Shown here piece after piece: positions 1 through 6,227 of a stretch of DNA of 7,651 nt. Source of the DNA: DATKQI01 sp035532755 (lineage in GTDB: Bacteria > Pseudomonadota > Alphaproteobacteria > Acetobacterales > Acetobacteraceae). A program made the position numbers and the translations under genes. The stretch lies in NCBI GenBank assembly GCA_035532755.1, contig DATKQI010000263.1:1-7651 (forward strand), in the 5' to 3' direction. How positions within the stretch are numbered: position 1 is the stretch's first letter; each line of letters starts with the position of its first letter. The notes under the pieces are model-generated. The model ran no database searches and had not been told where the DNA came from. It saw only the letters and a list, made by a program, of their open reading frames with translations.

Positions 1-119
1 CGGCGACGATCATCCTGAATGCAAGTTGCCGAGGGTGGAGCCGACCACCGCGACCAACCGACCAAGCACGCGGCACGCTGAACCCGCCGGCACGACACGA
101 CCGCGGGTCTTTTCATCTC

Positions 120-124
120 GGAGG
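120..124 (+). promoter_or_regulatory. Shine-Dalgarno of the DUF883-like gene
   Basis: GGAGG sits 5 nt before the GTG at 130. It decides the start, because no ATG in this frame gives the conserved N-terminal helix. The 129 bases before the gene hold no other recognisable gene. Confidence 0.6.
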
Positions 125-129
125 CTGCC

Positions 130-442
130 GTGACCACGAGCGTTGAGCCGACTGCCGGAGATTTTGCCACGGATCTGGCCGCCCTGCGGCAAGACGTCGC
201 GCGTCTCGCCGCGACGATGAGCGAGCTGCTGCGACACCAGACGCGGGCCGCCGGCCATCGTGTCTTCGAAGTCGTCGGGGACGCCAGGAACAAGCTGTCG
301 GGTACCGCCGCCGACGCGCAGAACCACGTCGGCGCCGCGAGAGACGCACTCGAGGCCAAGGTCGGGCGTCATCCGTACGATGACGCTGATCGCCCTCGGG
401 GTCGGATTGTCGCTCCGCCTGCTGAGCCGACGGCGGGACTGA
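130..442 (+). pseudogene. DUF883 (ElaB/YqjD-like) membrane-anchored protein, apparently frameshifted
   Basis: A GTG start at 130 follows a GGAGG (120-124) with 5-nt spacing. The first 82 codons (to 375) give a soluble, helix-prone region (DLAALRQDVARLAATMSELL, later RDALEAKVGRHP), typical of the DUF883/ElaB-YqjD family. In that family a hydrophobic C-terminal anchor follows directly, and ElaB/YqjD of E. coli are inner-membrane, ribosome-associated stationary-phase proteins. Here the expected anchor, MTLIALGVGLSLRLLSRRRD and a TGA stop at 440-442, is read one base out of phase. Skipping one base near 376 joins RHP to TMTLIALGVG and would give a protein of about 103 residues, the usual family size. 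In the original frame the reading instead runs on without a stop into the next gene (565-1032) through low-complexity sequence that resembles no protein. The cause is either a real frameshift mutation or a sequencing error. I see no slippery heptamer to suggest programmed frameshifting. Confidence 0.72.
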
Positions 443-564
443 TCGTGCCGGATCTGCGGGCCGACCGAAATCTTTCAGGTACTGCGCAGAGAACGTCGCC
501 CGAGCGGCAGCCCACCCACCTTCGCTGTCGCCCCATCCCATGCCGTTCCAAGGAGTTTGCCCCC

Positions 565-1032
565 ATGCGCCATGTGCCTCTTGCCACCATTGCGTTGCTC
601 GGGATGATCGCGCTGCCGGCCTTGGCGCAGGCGCCATCCGGTACGAACCCCGCCACCGGCGCGCGGCCGGGCCACGAGCCAGGCACCGGTCAGTCGTTGC
701 CACTCTCCAACCACGCGAGCAACATCAGGCCTGAGGATACACGATCCGACATCGCGCCCACGCTGCCGTCGCCGGCAATGGGTGAAAATGCGACGCCGCA
801 GGATTATCTGAAAAGCGCCCGTGCCGCGCTCGTCGCCGGCCACACCGGCCAGGCGCAGCAGTCGCTGGAGATGGCGGAGACGCGGGCACTCGATCGTTCG
901 GTCGGGCAAGGACAGACGAAGACGCCGAGTGACAGTGCGCTGGTGGGTCGAATCAGGGATGCGCGGCACGCCCTGGGCGGTGGGGACCGCGCGCACGCGA
1001 TCCAGCTCATCGATTTCGCTCTGGCGGGCTGA
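565..1032 (+). CDS. Secreted/periplasmic small helical-repeat protein, function unknown
   Basis: A 155-residue protein. The ATG at 565 is chosen because AAGGAG (550-555) lies 9 nt upstream and because residues 1-21 form a clean Sec signal peptide (MRHVPLATIALLGMIALPALA), with likely cleavage after ALA (21) or AQA (23). The same frame is open further upstream, but that extension belongs to the frameshifted DUF883 gene and intergenic sequence. After the signal comes a Pro/Gly/Asn-rich, probably disordered linker (about 22-75). Then come two short helical motifs of similar pattern: SARAALVAGHTGQAQQSLEM (84-103) and DARHALGGGDRAHAIQLIDF (132-151). They share A-R-x-A-L-x-x-G-[HD] followed by an Ala-rich helix, reminiscent of TPR half-repeats. 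Small exported proteins of this style are familiar to me from Acetobacteraceae-like genomes, where they are annotated as hypothetical. No enzymatic motif and no cysteine is visible. I cannot assign a function; a periplasmic protein-protein interaction role is inference. Confidence 0.8.
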   Translation: MRHVPLATIALLGMIALPALAQAPSGTNPATGARPGHEPGTGQSLPLSNHASNIRPEDTRSDIAPTLPSPAMGENATPQDYLKSARAALVAGHTGQAQQSLEMAETRALDRSVGQGQTKTPSDSALVGRIRDARHALGGGDRAHAIQLIDFALAG

Positions 1033-1060
1033 GGCCGGTGAGTATCAAGCGGGTCGCCGT

Positions 1061-1168
1061 ATGAATGGATCCGTAACAGAGACGACCGAAGCGCCCATCG
1101 TGGCGCCGAAAGCGCCTGCACCCAAGGTCAGGACACGGTCCGCTGCGCCGCCACGTGTCGCCAAGTGA
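1061..1168 (+). CDS. Possible 35-residue Ala/Pro/Lys-rich peptide (doubtful)
   Basis: An ATG at 1061 opens a 35-codon frame that reads MNGSVTETTEAPIVAPKAPA and continues with a basic Lys/Arg/Pro tail, ending in TGA. It starts 28 bp after the secreted-protein gene on the same strand. The composition, an acidic start and a basic Pro/Ala tail, is unlike random translation of this GC-rich DNA, which usually gives many Arg and Cys residues. There is no Shine-Dalgarno at a proper distance: the nearest purine tract, GGTGAG, lies about 18 nt upstream. I recognise no family. It may simply be spurious. Confidence 0.18.
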   Translation: MNGSVTETTEAPIVAPKAPAPKVRTRSAAPPRVAK

Positions 1169-1211
1169 ACCCATTGATAATCCTGACAAGATACCCCTCC
1201 GTATATCGAGA

Positions 1212-1230
1212 CGAGGCCCGGGGCGCCTCG
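1212..1230. repeat. Short inverted repeat (6-bp stem)
   Basis: CGAGGC (1212-1217) and GCCTCG (1225-1230) are perfect complements around a 7-nt loop. The stem lies 180 bp past the secreted-protein gene and 283 bp past the end of the large minus-strand gene. No T-run follows on either strand, so it is at best a weak or factor-dependent termination element. Confidence 0.3.
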
Positions 1231-1395
1231 ATCATGCCGGGCTCCGCGGTCGGAACGGGTGCACGCGGAGCCTGAGCCGGCGCCACACCTCGGTCCCTCC
1301 GGCGCCCCGCGCGCATGCCCGGACGGGTCGTTTCAGAGTCGCCCGACGCCGGCCCCGCCCGCTCACACAGGGGTCGTTGACCGTGGCACCCCGCT

Positions 1396-1451
1396 CGGGC
1401 GGGACCGGCGCGCGTTCCGGCGCAGCGCCGAGCCCCGGTCCCGTCCGCCCG
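1396..1451. repeat. Imperfect inverted repeat downstream of the CheB-to-LuxR fusion gene
   Basis: The left arm is CGGGC (1396-1400) plus GGGACCGG (1401-1408). The right arm is CCGGTCCC (1435-1442), then a 4-nt bulge (1443-1446), then GCCCG (1447-1451). The 13 paired bases enclose a 26-nt interior with its own CGGCG/CGCCG mini-stem (about 1419-1430). It begins about 60 bp beyond the stop codon of the minus-strand gene. It has no U-tract, so it could be an RNA-stabilising 3' structure, a non-canonical terminator or an intergenic palindrome. Confidence 0.45.
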
Positions 1452-1512
1452 GGCGTCGAACATCGCGTCGCCCTGCCGCGCCGTCGGGGGGCCCGCACCG
1501 ATCCGCGGCCTC

Positions 1513-4500
1513 CTACGGCGCCGCCGCGGCGAGCGCCAGCCGGGCCAGGGCGGGTAGCGATTTGGTGCCGGTTCGTTTCATGATCTCGGCGCGATGGTTC
1601 TCGACCGTGCGCTGGCTGATGCCGAGGTCGGCGGCGATGTTCTTGCTCGGATGGCCGGCGAGTACCAGCTCCATGATCTGGCGCTGGCGTGACGTCAGGC
1701 CGGCGACATGCGCGGCCGCCTCTTCGCGCCAGGCGATCGCCTTGCTCGCGTCCTGCGCGTGCTCCAGGGCGCGCTGCACACCGGCCAGCAGGGCGCGGCG
1801 GCCGACCGGCTTCTCGATGAAATCGAGCGCACCCGCCTTCATGGCCTGTACCGCCATCGACACGTCGCTGCTGCCGGTAATCATGATGGCCGGTAGCGCA
1901 TGGCCGGTCTCGCGCAGCGTGTACAGCAGATGCAGCCCGCTCATTCCCGGCAGGTACGCATCGATCAGCAGGCAGGCCGCGCGGCCCGGCCGATAGGCGG
2001 CGAGGAACGCTTCGGCGGACGCATAGTCCTCGACCACCTCGCCCGCCGTCTCGAGCACCTCCCGGAGCCCGGCGCGCACCTGGCTGTCATCGTCCACGAC
2101 GAAGATGACGGGCGGCCCCGGGCTGGCGGCGGACGCCGCCGGCGCGACCGGCAGCAGACGCCGGATGGTATCCACCAGCTCCACCGACTTCACCGGTTTG
2201 TAGAGCTGCACGCACGCGTCGCGCGCGATATCGCGCAGCGTGCCGGTGGAGATATCGCCGGTCAGGATCACCACCGGGACCTGCTGATTCAGATGCAGGC
2301 GCAGCCTGGCGGCGACCTGCAGCCCGTCCATCCCGCCCGGCAGGTTGTAGTCCGCCAGGATCAGGTCCGGCCGTGCGGTCCCGCGTCGGACCAGTTCCAG
2401 CGCCGCCGCGCCGTCCGGCGCACTTGCCACGCGATGGCCCTCGTCGCGCAGGAGAAGGTCGAGCAGGTCCCGCACCTCGGGATCGTCCTCGATGACCAGG
2501 ATCGCGCCGGCGCGTCGCGGGCCGTTGTCGCCGTTCTCGGCGCGGTGCGATGGTAGCGCCGTGCTGGCCGGCACGGCGGCGGCGGCCGCCAGCATGACCT
2601 CGACCGCGAACACCGAGCCCTTGCCCGGATGCGAACGGACCTGCACCCGATGACCCAGCAGGGTGCCCAGCCGCTGCACGATCGCGAGACCCAGCCCGAG
2701 ACCACGTGTCCGTGTGCGCGCCGGATTGTCGAGCTGATGGTACTCCTCGAAGATCGTTTCCAGATCCGCCGCGGGAATGCCGATGCCGGTGTCCCAGATC
2801 TCGATGCTCACCCGGTCGCCATGGCGGCGGCAGCCGAGCAGCACCTTGCCGCGCTCCGTATATTTCACGGCGTTGGCCAGCAGGTTGCGGAGCATCTGGC
2901 CCAGCAGCCGCGGATCGCTGCGGATCGCGAGGCCGGACCGGACCAGGCGCAGCGCCAGCCGGCGCGCCTGCGCGTGGTAGGTGAACTCGCCCAGCAGCCG
3001 GTCGAGCAGCTCGTTGACGGGGAAAGCGACCATGTCCGGCTGCACCGCGCCGACCTCGAGCTGGTTGATGTCGAGCAGCGTATTCAGCATGCCGGCGATG
3101 GCGCCCAGCGTCTCGTCGAACCGGCCCACCAACTGCTGCGCCCTCTCCCCCTGGACGATCTGCGCCAGCAGCCCCTGGACCAGCGCAAGGGTTTGCAGCG
3201 GCTGGCGAAGGTCATGGCTGGCCGCGGCGAGGAAGCGGGATTTCGCGACGTTCGCGAGCTCCGCCTGCTGCTTGGCGATCTGCAGCGCGTCGGCCACGCG
3301 TTTGCGCTCGGTGACGTCGGCGAAGGTGATCACGACCCCCCCGACCCCGTTGTCCTGGGTGCGGTAGGGCTGGATCCGGCGGATGTACCAGATCCCCGCC
3401 TGGGTCTCGACCTCCCGCTCGATCGGCGGATCGCCGCGCAGCACCGCGCGCGCATCGCTCAACAGGGCGCCGTCAACCGCCAGCGAGGTGAGATCGCCGA
3501 GCGGCCGGCCGATATCGGTCGGGATGACGCTGAACAGTGAACGGGTGGCCGGGGTGAAAAAGCGGATATGCAGATCGGCGTCGAGAAACAACGTCGCGAC
3601 GTCGGTGCTGTACAGGATGTTCTGCAGGTCGTTGGACGTGGTCCGCTGCCGCTCCAGGGTTTCCTGCAACTGGGTGTTGAGGGCCGTGAGCTCCTCGTTG
3701 AGCGACTGCAATTCCTCCTTCGAGGTCAGCAGCTCCTCGTTGGTCGATTGGAACTCCTCGTTGACCGACAGCGCCTCCTCGTTGACGACCCGCTGTTCTT
3801 CGCTGGCAGCTTCCAGGTTATGGATGGCACCTTGCAGCTCCACCCTGGTGGCCGCCAGTTCCTGCTCCAGTTCGGCGATCTGGCGACGGTCGCCCGGCGC
3901 GAGCCGGCGCCCGGACCGCGCCTCTCGCGCCGGCTCATCGACGAAGCAGACCAGCAGCAGGTCCTCGCCCTCGCTCTGCACCGGATGCACGGCGATCGAG
4001 AAGCGACCTGCGTCGCCGTCGGGTCCGGCGCGCCCGCCGGCCATGACGACGCGCGCGTTCGCCTGGACGGCCTGCTGGATCGCCGCCCGGATCTTGGTCC
4101 GCAGGCCGTGCCGGGCCATCGCGAGCACGTCGTGCGTCGGCGCCCCGGCCGCCACGCGCAGGTAGCGATCGATCGGCCCGAGGGTGAACAGGCATTCGTA
4201 GCTGCGGTTGAGCAGCACGGCGGCCGGCGCGTAGGTCTCGCTCACCAGCCGGCGGCAGAGCTCGGCCAGGACCGCTTCGCGCGACGGCATCCGGCCGGGC
4301 TCCGCCCGCGCCAGCGCCCGCACGCCGAGACCCGGCGCCGTCAGGAGGCTGAACTCTCCCGCCCGCGCGCGGCCGATGTGCCGATACAGGCGTTCCGGCT
4401 TGGAGATCACCTCGAAGCGGCTCTCCGCGCTGCCGAGCGTCTCCGAACTGCCGAGCAGCAGGATGCCGCCCTCGCGCAGCGCGAAATGGAACAGCGAGAT

Positions 4501-5871
4501 GATCCTGGCCTGCGCCTCCGGACGCAGGTAGATGAGAAGGTTCCGGCAGGAGATGAAATCGAGCCGCGAGAACGGCGGGTCCGCCAGCACGTCCTGAACC
4601 GTGAAGACGACAACCGAGCGCAGCTCGGGTGAAACCCGGTAGCCGTGTTCCTCCTTCGCAAAGAAGCGCGACAGCCGCGTTGGCGAGACTTCCGCCGAGA
4701 TCGCCTCCGGATAGAGCCCATCGCGAGCGGCGGTCACCGCATCCGGGTCCACATCCGAGGCGAACACCTGCAGCTTGACGTTGAGGTTCGACGCCGTGAT
4801 CTCCTCGCGAAACAGCATGACCAGGGAGTAGGTCTCCTCCCCCGTGCTGCATCCGGCGATCCAGATCCGCAGCGGATGATCGGCGGACCGGCGGTGCACC
4901 AGCTCGGGAATGATCTGCTTCGCCAGCAGGTCGAACACCTTCGCGTCGCGGAAGAAGCTGGTGACGTTGATGAGCAGGTCCGTGGCCAGAAGATCACGCT
5001 CGCCGACGTCGCCGCGCAGCAAATCGATGTAGCCGGCCGCGTCGGCGGCGGCGATCCCCGCCATGCCCATGCGCCGTTCGATCCGGCGTTGCAGCGTACC
5101 GGGCTTGTAGAGCGTGAAATCATGCCCCGTCTTCGCGCGCAGAAGATCGACGATTGCGGCCAGGCTCGCCTGCTCCCGCGCCGGCGCCTCCAGCCCGGTG
5201 CGCATCCAGGTCGGGCTCATGCGCCGCTGGTAGGCCGCGAGCGCGTCCGGAATCCTGGCGATGGGAAGCACAAGATCCACCGCGCCGGTCAGGATCGCGT
5301 TGCGCGGCATCCCGTCGTAGCCGGCCTCCTCCGGGTCCTGCACGATGACCAGCCCGTGCCTCTCCCGCACCGCCTGCAGCCCCAGGCTGCCGTCGGCGCC
5401 GGTTCCGGACAGGATCACGCCGACGGCGCGCGTGCCGTAGTCCGTCGCCAGCGACGCCAGCAGATGGTCGAACGGCAGGCGCGCGCCGTGGCGGACTTGC
5501 GGTTGGGCGAGATGCAGTCGGCCGCCGCCGACCGTGAGGTAGCTGCCGGGCGGGATGACATACAGGTGCTCGCGCGCGACCGGCATCCCCTCTGCCGCCT
5601 GCCGTACCGTCATCGAGGTGTCGCCGGCCAGCAGATCGACCATCAGGCTTTCGTGGTTCGGATCGAGATGCTGGACCACGACGAACGCCATGCCGGTGCC
5701 CGCCGGCAGCGCGCGCAGCAGCTTGCGGCAGGCGTCGAGCCCGCCGGCGGACGCGCCGATGGCGACCACCGGGAAATCCTCCTCGGCAGCCGGCGCTGTC
5801 GGCACGGACACGGGGCTGCGGGCCGGCGTTGCCCGCGTGGCTTCGGCCCGGTGGGAACGACTTCGCGGCAT
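1513..5871 (-). CDS. CheB-CheR-PAS-histidine kinase-REC-REC-LuxR(FixJ-like) fusion
   Basis: A 1452-residue soluble signalling protein with no membrane segment. The ATG at 5871 is preferred over an in-frame ATG at 5976 because GAGGAAG (5880-5886) lies 8 nt upstream and a promoter candidate lies between the two. CheB methylesterase spans about 33-217: Ser41 in GASAGG, His68 in VQHLDP, Asp160 in GTGADGS; it has no N-terminal receiver. CheR spans about 235-500: NVTSFFRD 302-309, SAM-binding AGCSTGEE 339-346, CRNLLIYL 442-449. A PAS-like segment (about 535-645) precedes a heptad coiled coil (665-745), followed by PAS (745-856). The kinase has HisKA His886 (ASHDLRQPLQ), Asn1000, DTGIGIP 1027-1033 and RGLGLGLAIV 1056-1065. 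REC1 (1122-1240) has acceptor Asp1174 and Lys1225. REC2 (1254-1370) has acceptor Asp1304, Thr1332 and Lys1354 and is FixJ-like. LuxR/GerE HTH spans 1392-1447. Family knowledge implies a cytosolic sensor that autophosphorylates and controls transcription. The signal and target promoters are unknown. Confidence 0.93.
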   Translation of the reverse strand: MPRSRSHRAEATRATPARSPVSVPTAPAAEEDFPVVAIGASAGGLDACRKLLRALPAGTGMAFVVVQHLDPNHESLMVDLLAGDTSMTVRQAAEGMPVAREHLYVIPPGSYLTVGGGRLHLAQPQVRHGARLPFDHLLASLATDYGTRAVGVILSGTGADGSLGLQAVRERHGLVIVQDPEEAGYDGMPRNAILTGAVDLVLPIARIPDALAAYQRRMSPTWMRTGLEAPAREQASLAAIVDLLRAKTGHDFTLYKPGTLQRRIERRMGMAGIAAADAAGYIDLLRGDVGERDLLATDLLINVTSFFRDAKVFDLLAKQIIPELVHRRSADHPLRIWIAGCSTGEETYSLVMLFREEITASNLNVKLQVFASDVDPDAVTAARDGLYPEAISAEVSPTRLSRFFAKEEHGYRVSPELRSVVVFTVQDVLADPPFSRLDFISCRNLLIYLRPEAQARIISLFHFALREGGILLLGSSETLGSAESRFEVISKPERLYRHIGRARAGEFSLLTAPGLGVRALARAEPGRMPSREAVLAELCRRLVSETYAPAAVLLNRSYECLFTLGPIDRYLRVAAGAPTHDVLAMARHGLRTKIRAAIQQAVQANARVVMAGGRAGPDGDAGRFSIAVHPVQSEGEDLLLVCFVDEPAREARSGRRLAPGDRRQIAELEQELAATRVELQGAIHNLEAASEEQRVVNEEALSVNEEFQSTNEELLTSKEELQSLNEELTALNTQLQETLERQRTTSNDLQNILYSTDVATLFLDADLHIRFFTPATRSLFSVIPTDIGRPLGDLTSLAVDGALLSDARAVLRGDPPIEREVETQAGIWYIRRIQPYRTQDNGVGGVVITFADVTERKRVADALQIAKQQAELANVAKSRFLAAASHDLRQPLQTLALVQGLLAQIVQGERAQQLVGRFDETLGAIAGMLNTLLDINQLEVGAVQPDMVAFPVNELLDRLLGEFTYHAQARRLALRLVRSGLAIRSDPRLLGQMLRNLLANAVKYTERGKVLLGCRRHGDRVSIEIWDTGIGIPAADLETIFEEYHQLDNPARTRTRGLGLGLAIVQRLGTLLGHRVQVRSHPGKGSVFAVEVMLAAAAAVPASTALPSHRAENGDNGPRRAGAILVIEDDPEVRDLLDLLLRDEGHRVASAPDGAAALELVRRGTARPDLILADYNLPGGMDGLQVAARLRLHLNQQVPVVILTGDISTGTLRDIARDACVQLYKPVKSVELVDTIRRLLPVAPAASAASPGPPVIFVVDDDSQVRAGLREVLETAGEVVEDYASAEAFLAAYRPGRAACLLIDAYLPGMSGLHLLYTLRETGHALPAIMITGSSDVSMAVQAMKAGALDFIEKPVGRRALLAGVQRALEHAQDASKAIAWREEAAAHVAGLTSRQRQIMELVLAGHPSKNIAADLGISQRTVENHRAEIMKRTGTKSLPALARLALAAAAP

Positions 5872-5879
5872 CTGACAGG

Positions 5880-5886
5880 CTTCCTC
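5880..5886 (-). promoter_or_regulatory. Shine-Dalgarno of the CheB-to-LuxR fusion
   Basis: On the minus strand GAGGAAG lies 8 nt before the ATG at 5871. This fixes the start at MPRSRSHR. The 35-residue in-frame extension above it (Cys, Trp and Arg rich) does not resemble a CheB N-terminus. Confidence 0.65.
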
Positions 5887-5964
5887 GATGTGCCGCTGGG
5901 GAGGCGGTTCGCGCCGTTCGTTATCATATCCGCACCGCCACACGGCGTGCTCCCCGCCAAGGCC

Positions 5965-5992
5965 GTTATCGCACAATCCGATCGGTGGTCAA
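5965..5992 (-). promoter_or_regulatory. Candidate sigma70-type promoter for the CheB-to-LuxR fusion
   Basis: Read on the minus strand, TTGACC (5987-5992; 5 of 6 to TTGACA) is followed after 16 nt by GATAAC (5965-5970; 4 of 6 to TATAAT). Transcription would start near 5958, leaving an 87-nt leader before the ATG at 5871. A second AT-rich hexamer, TATGAT (minus strand, 5923-5928), has no good -35 partner. The predicted transcript begins downstream of the ATG at 5976, which supports the shorter protein. Confidence 0.42.
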
Positions 5993-6051
5993 ATGCCGAA
6001 ACGGCAGCGGCATCCTGCCGCGCAGCCGTGCCACAGCGATAGGGCCAGGCC

Positions 6052-6068
6052 GCCTGAGTAGTTTCCGA
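6052..6068 (+). promoter_or_regulatory. 17-bp motif, copy 1 (upstream of slipin)
   Basis: GCCTGAGTAGTTTCCGA ends 159 bp before the slipin ATG. It matches the copy at 7226-7242 at 16 of 17 positions, in the same orientation and also upstream of a plus-strand gene. It could be an operator or an upstream promoter element. Read on the minus strand it contains GGAAAC, loosely like an ECF-type -35 element, so the opposite direction is also possible. Confidence 0.4.
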
Positions 6069-6196
6069 GGCTGCGCCTGACTGCGGCGATGGGCTATGGG
6101 CCGCCATGCGCACGCGTCGGGTCGGACGTCAGCGGTGCGGCAGCCATTGGTTGCGATTCGTCCTGCAGCTCCCGGCGATACCTGGCTCCGCGCGCG

Positions 6197-6224
6197 CCAG
6201 AGGGAGAGGCCCAGAGGGAGAGGC
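6197..6224 (+). repeat. Perfect 14-bp tandem duplication carrying the slipin ribosome binding site
   Basis: CCAGAGGGAGAGGC occurs twice in immediate succession (6197-6210 and 6211-6224), ending 3 nt before the slipin ATG at 6228. Each copy carries a GGGAG/GAGG purine tract. The second places GGGAG (6216-6220) 7 nt from the start and so acts as the Shine-Dalgarno; the first provides a spare 14 nt further up. Confidence 0.85.
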
Positions 6225-6227
6225 ATT

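Larger units (their letters stand above)
1033..1512. other. Non-coding gap between convergent genes
   Basis: 480 bases separate two genes that converge here: the secreted-protein gene (plus) and the CheB-to-LuxR fusion (minus). Apart from the doubtful peptide at 1061-1168 I see no gene with a ribosome binding site or recognisable protein. Frames that stay open are GC-driven, and their translations are Arg/Pro/Gly-rich. The segment holds two inverted repeats (1212-1230 and 1396-1451) that could end transcription from either side, although neither has a U-tract. A short AT-richer patch (about 1172-1208) has -35-like hexamers but no -10 at an acceptable distance. Confidence 0.5.
5872..6227. other. 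Divergent intergenic region between the regulator and slipin genes
   Basis: 356 bases separate the two divergent starts. The left half holds the minus-strand promoter candidate. The middle holds one copy of a 17-bp motif that recurs before the Dps-like gene. The right end holds the duplicated Shine-Dalgarno of the slipin gene. I find no convincing sigma70 promoter for the slipin: the best -35-like sequences (TTGGTT at 6147, TTGCGA at 6151) lack a good -10. The reading frame open upstream of the slipin ATG gives Arg-rich sequence that resembles no protein. Confidence 0.5.

Noticed and set aside
1..132. Tail of an upstream gene in the frame ending at the TGA that overlaps the GTG at 130
   Set aside because: The 40-odd residues are Pro/Arg/Thr-rich and resemble no protein; the frame is open by composition only.
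130..1032. A single 300-residue protein running from the DUF883 start to the end of the secreted protein
   Set aside because: It joins two unrelated proteins through about 60 residues of low-complexity translation, buries a clear signal peptide with its own ribosome binding site at residue 146, and omits the DUF883 anchor found in the next frame.
1174..1209. Promoter in the AT-richer patch (TTGATA, CTGACA, TATATC)
   Set aside because: No -35/-10 pair has a spacer of 16-18 nt on either strand, and no gene starts nearby.
3935..4852. Long minus-strand frame of 305 codons inside the CheR/PAS region
   Set aside because: It is a GC-driven shadow of the signalling gene; the protein is Gly/Arg/Ala-rich with no recognisable domain.
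5872..5976. N-terminal extension of the signalling fusion from an ATG at 5976
   Set aside because: The 35 extra residues are Arg/Cys/Trp-rich and unlike CheB. A good ribosome binding site precedes the ATG at 5871, and the promoter candidate would start transcription below 5976.
4645..6042. Long plus-strand frame of 465 codons antisense to the CheB region
   Set aside because: It mirrors the third-position GC of the real gene on the other strand and is Arg/Gln/His-rich without motifs.
6096..6227. Upstream start of the slipin at 6096
   Set aside because: The extension is Arg/Pro-rich, has no ribosome binding site and would put charged sequence before the membrane segment that begins stomatin-family proteins.
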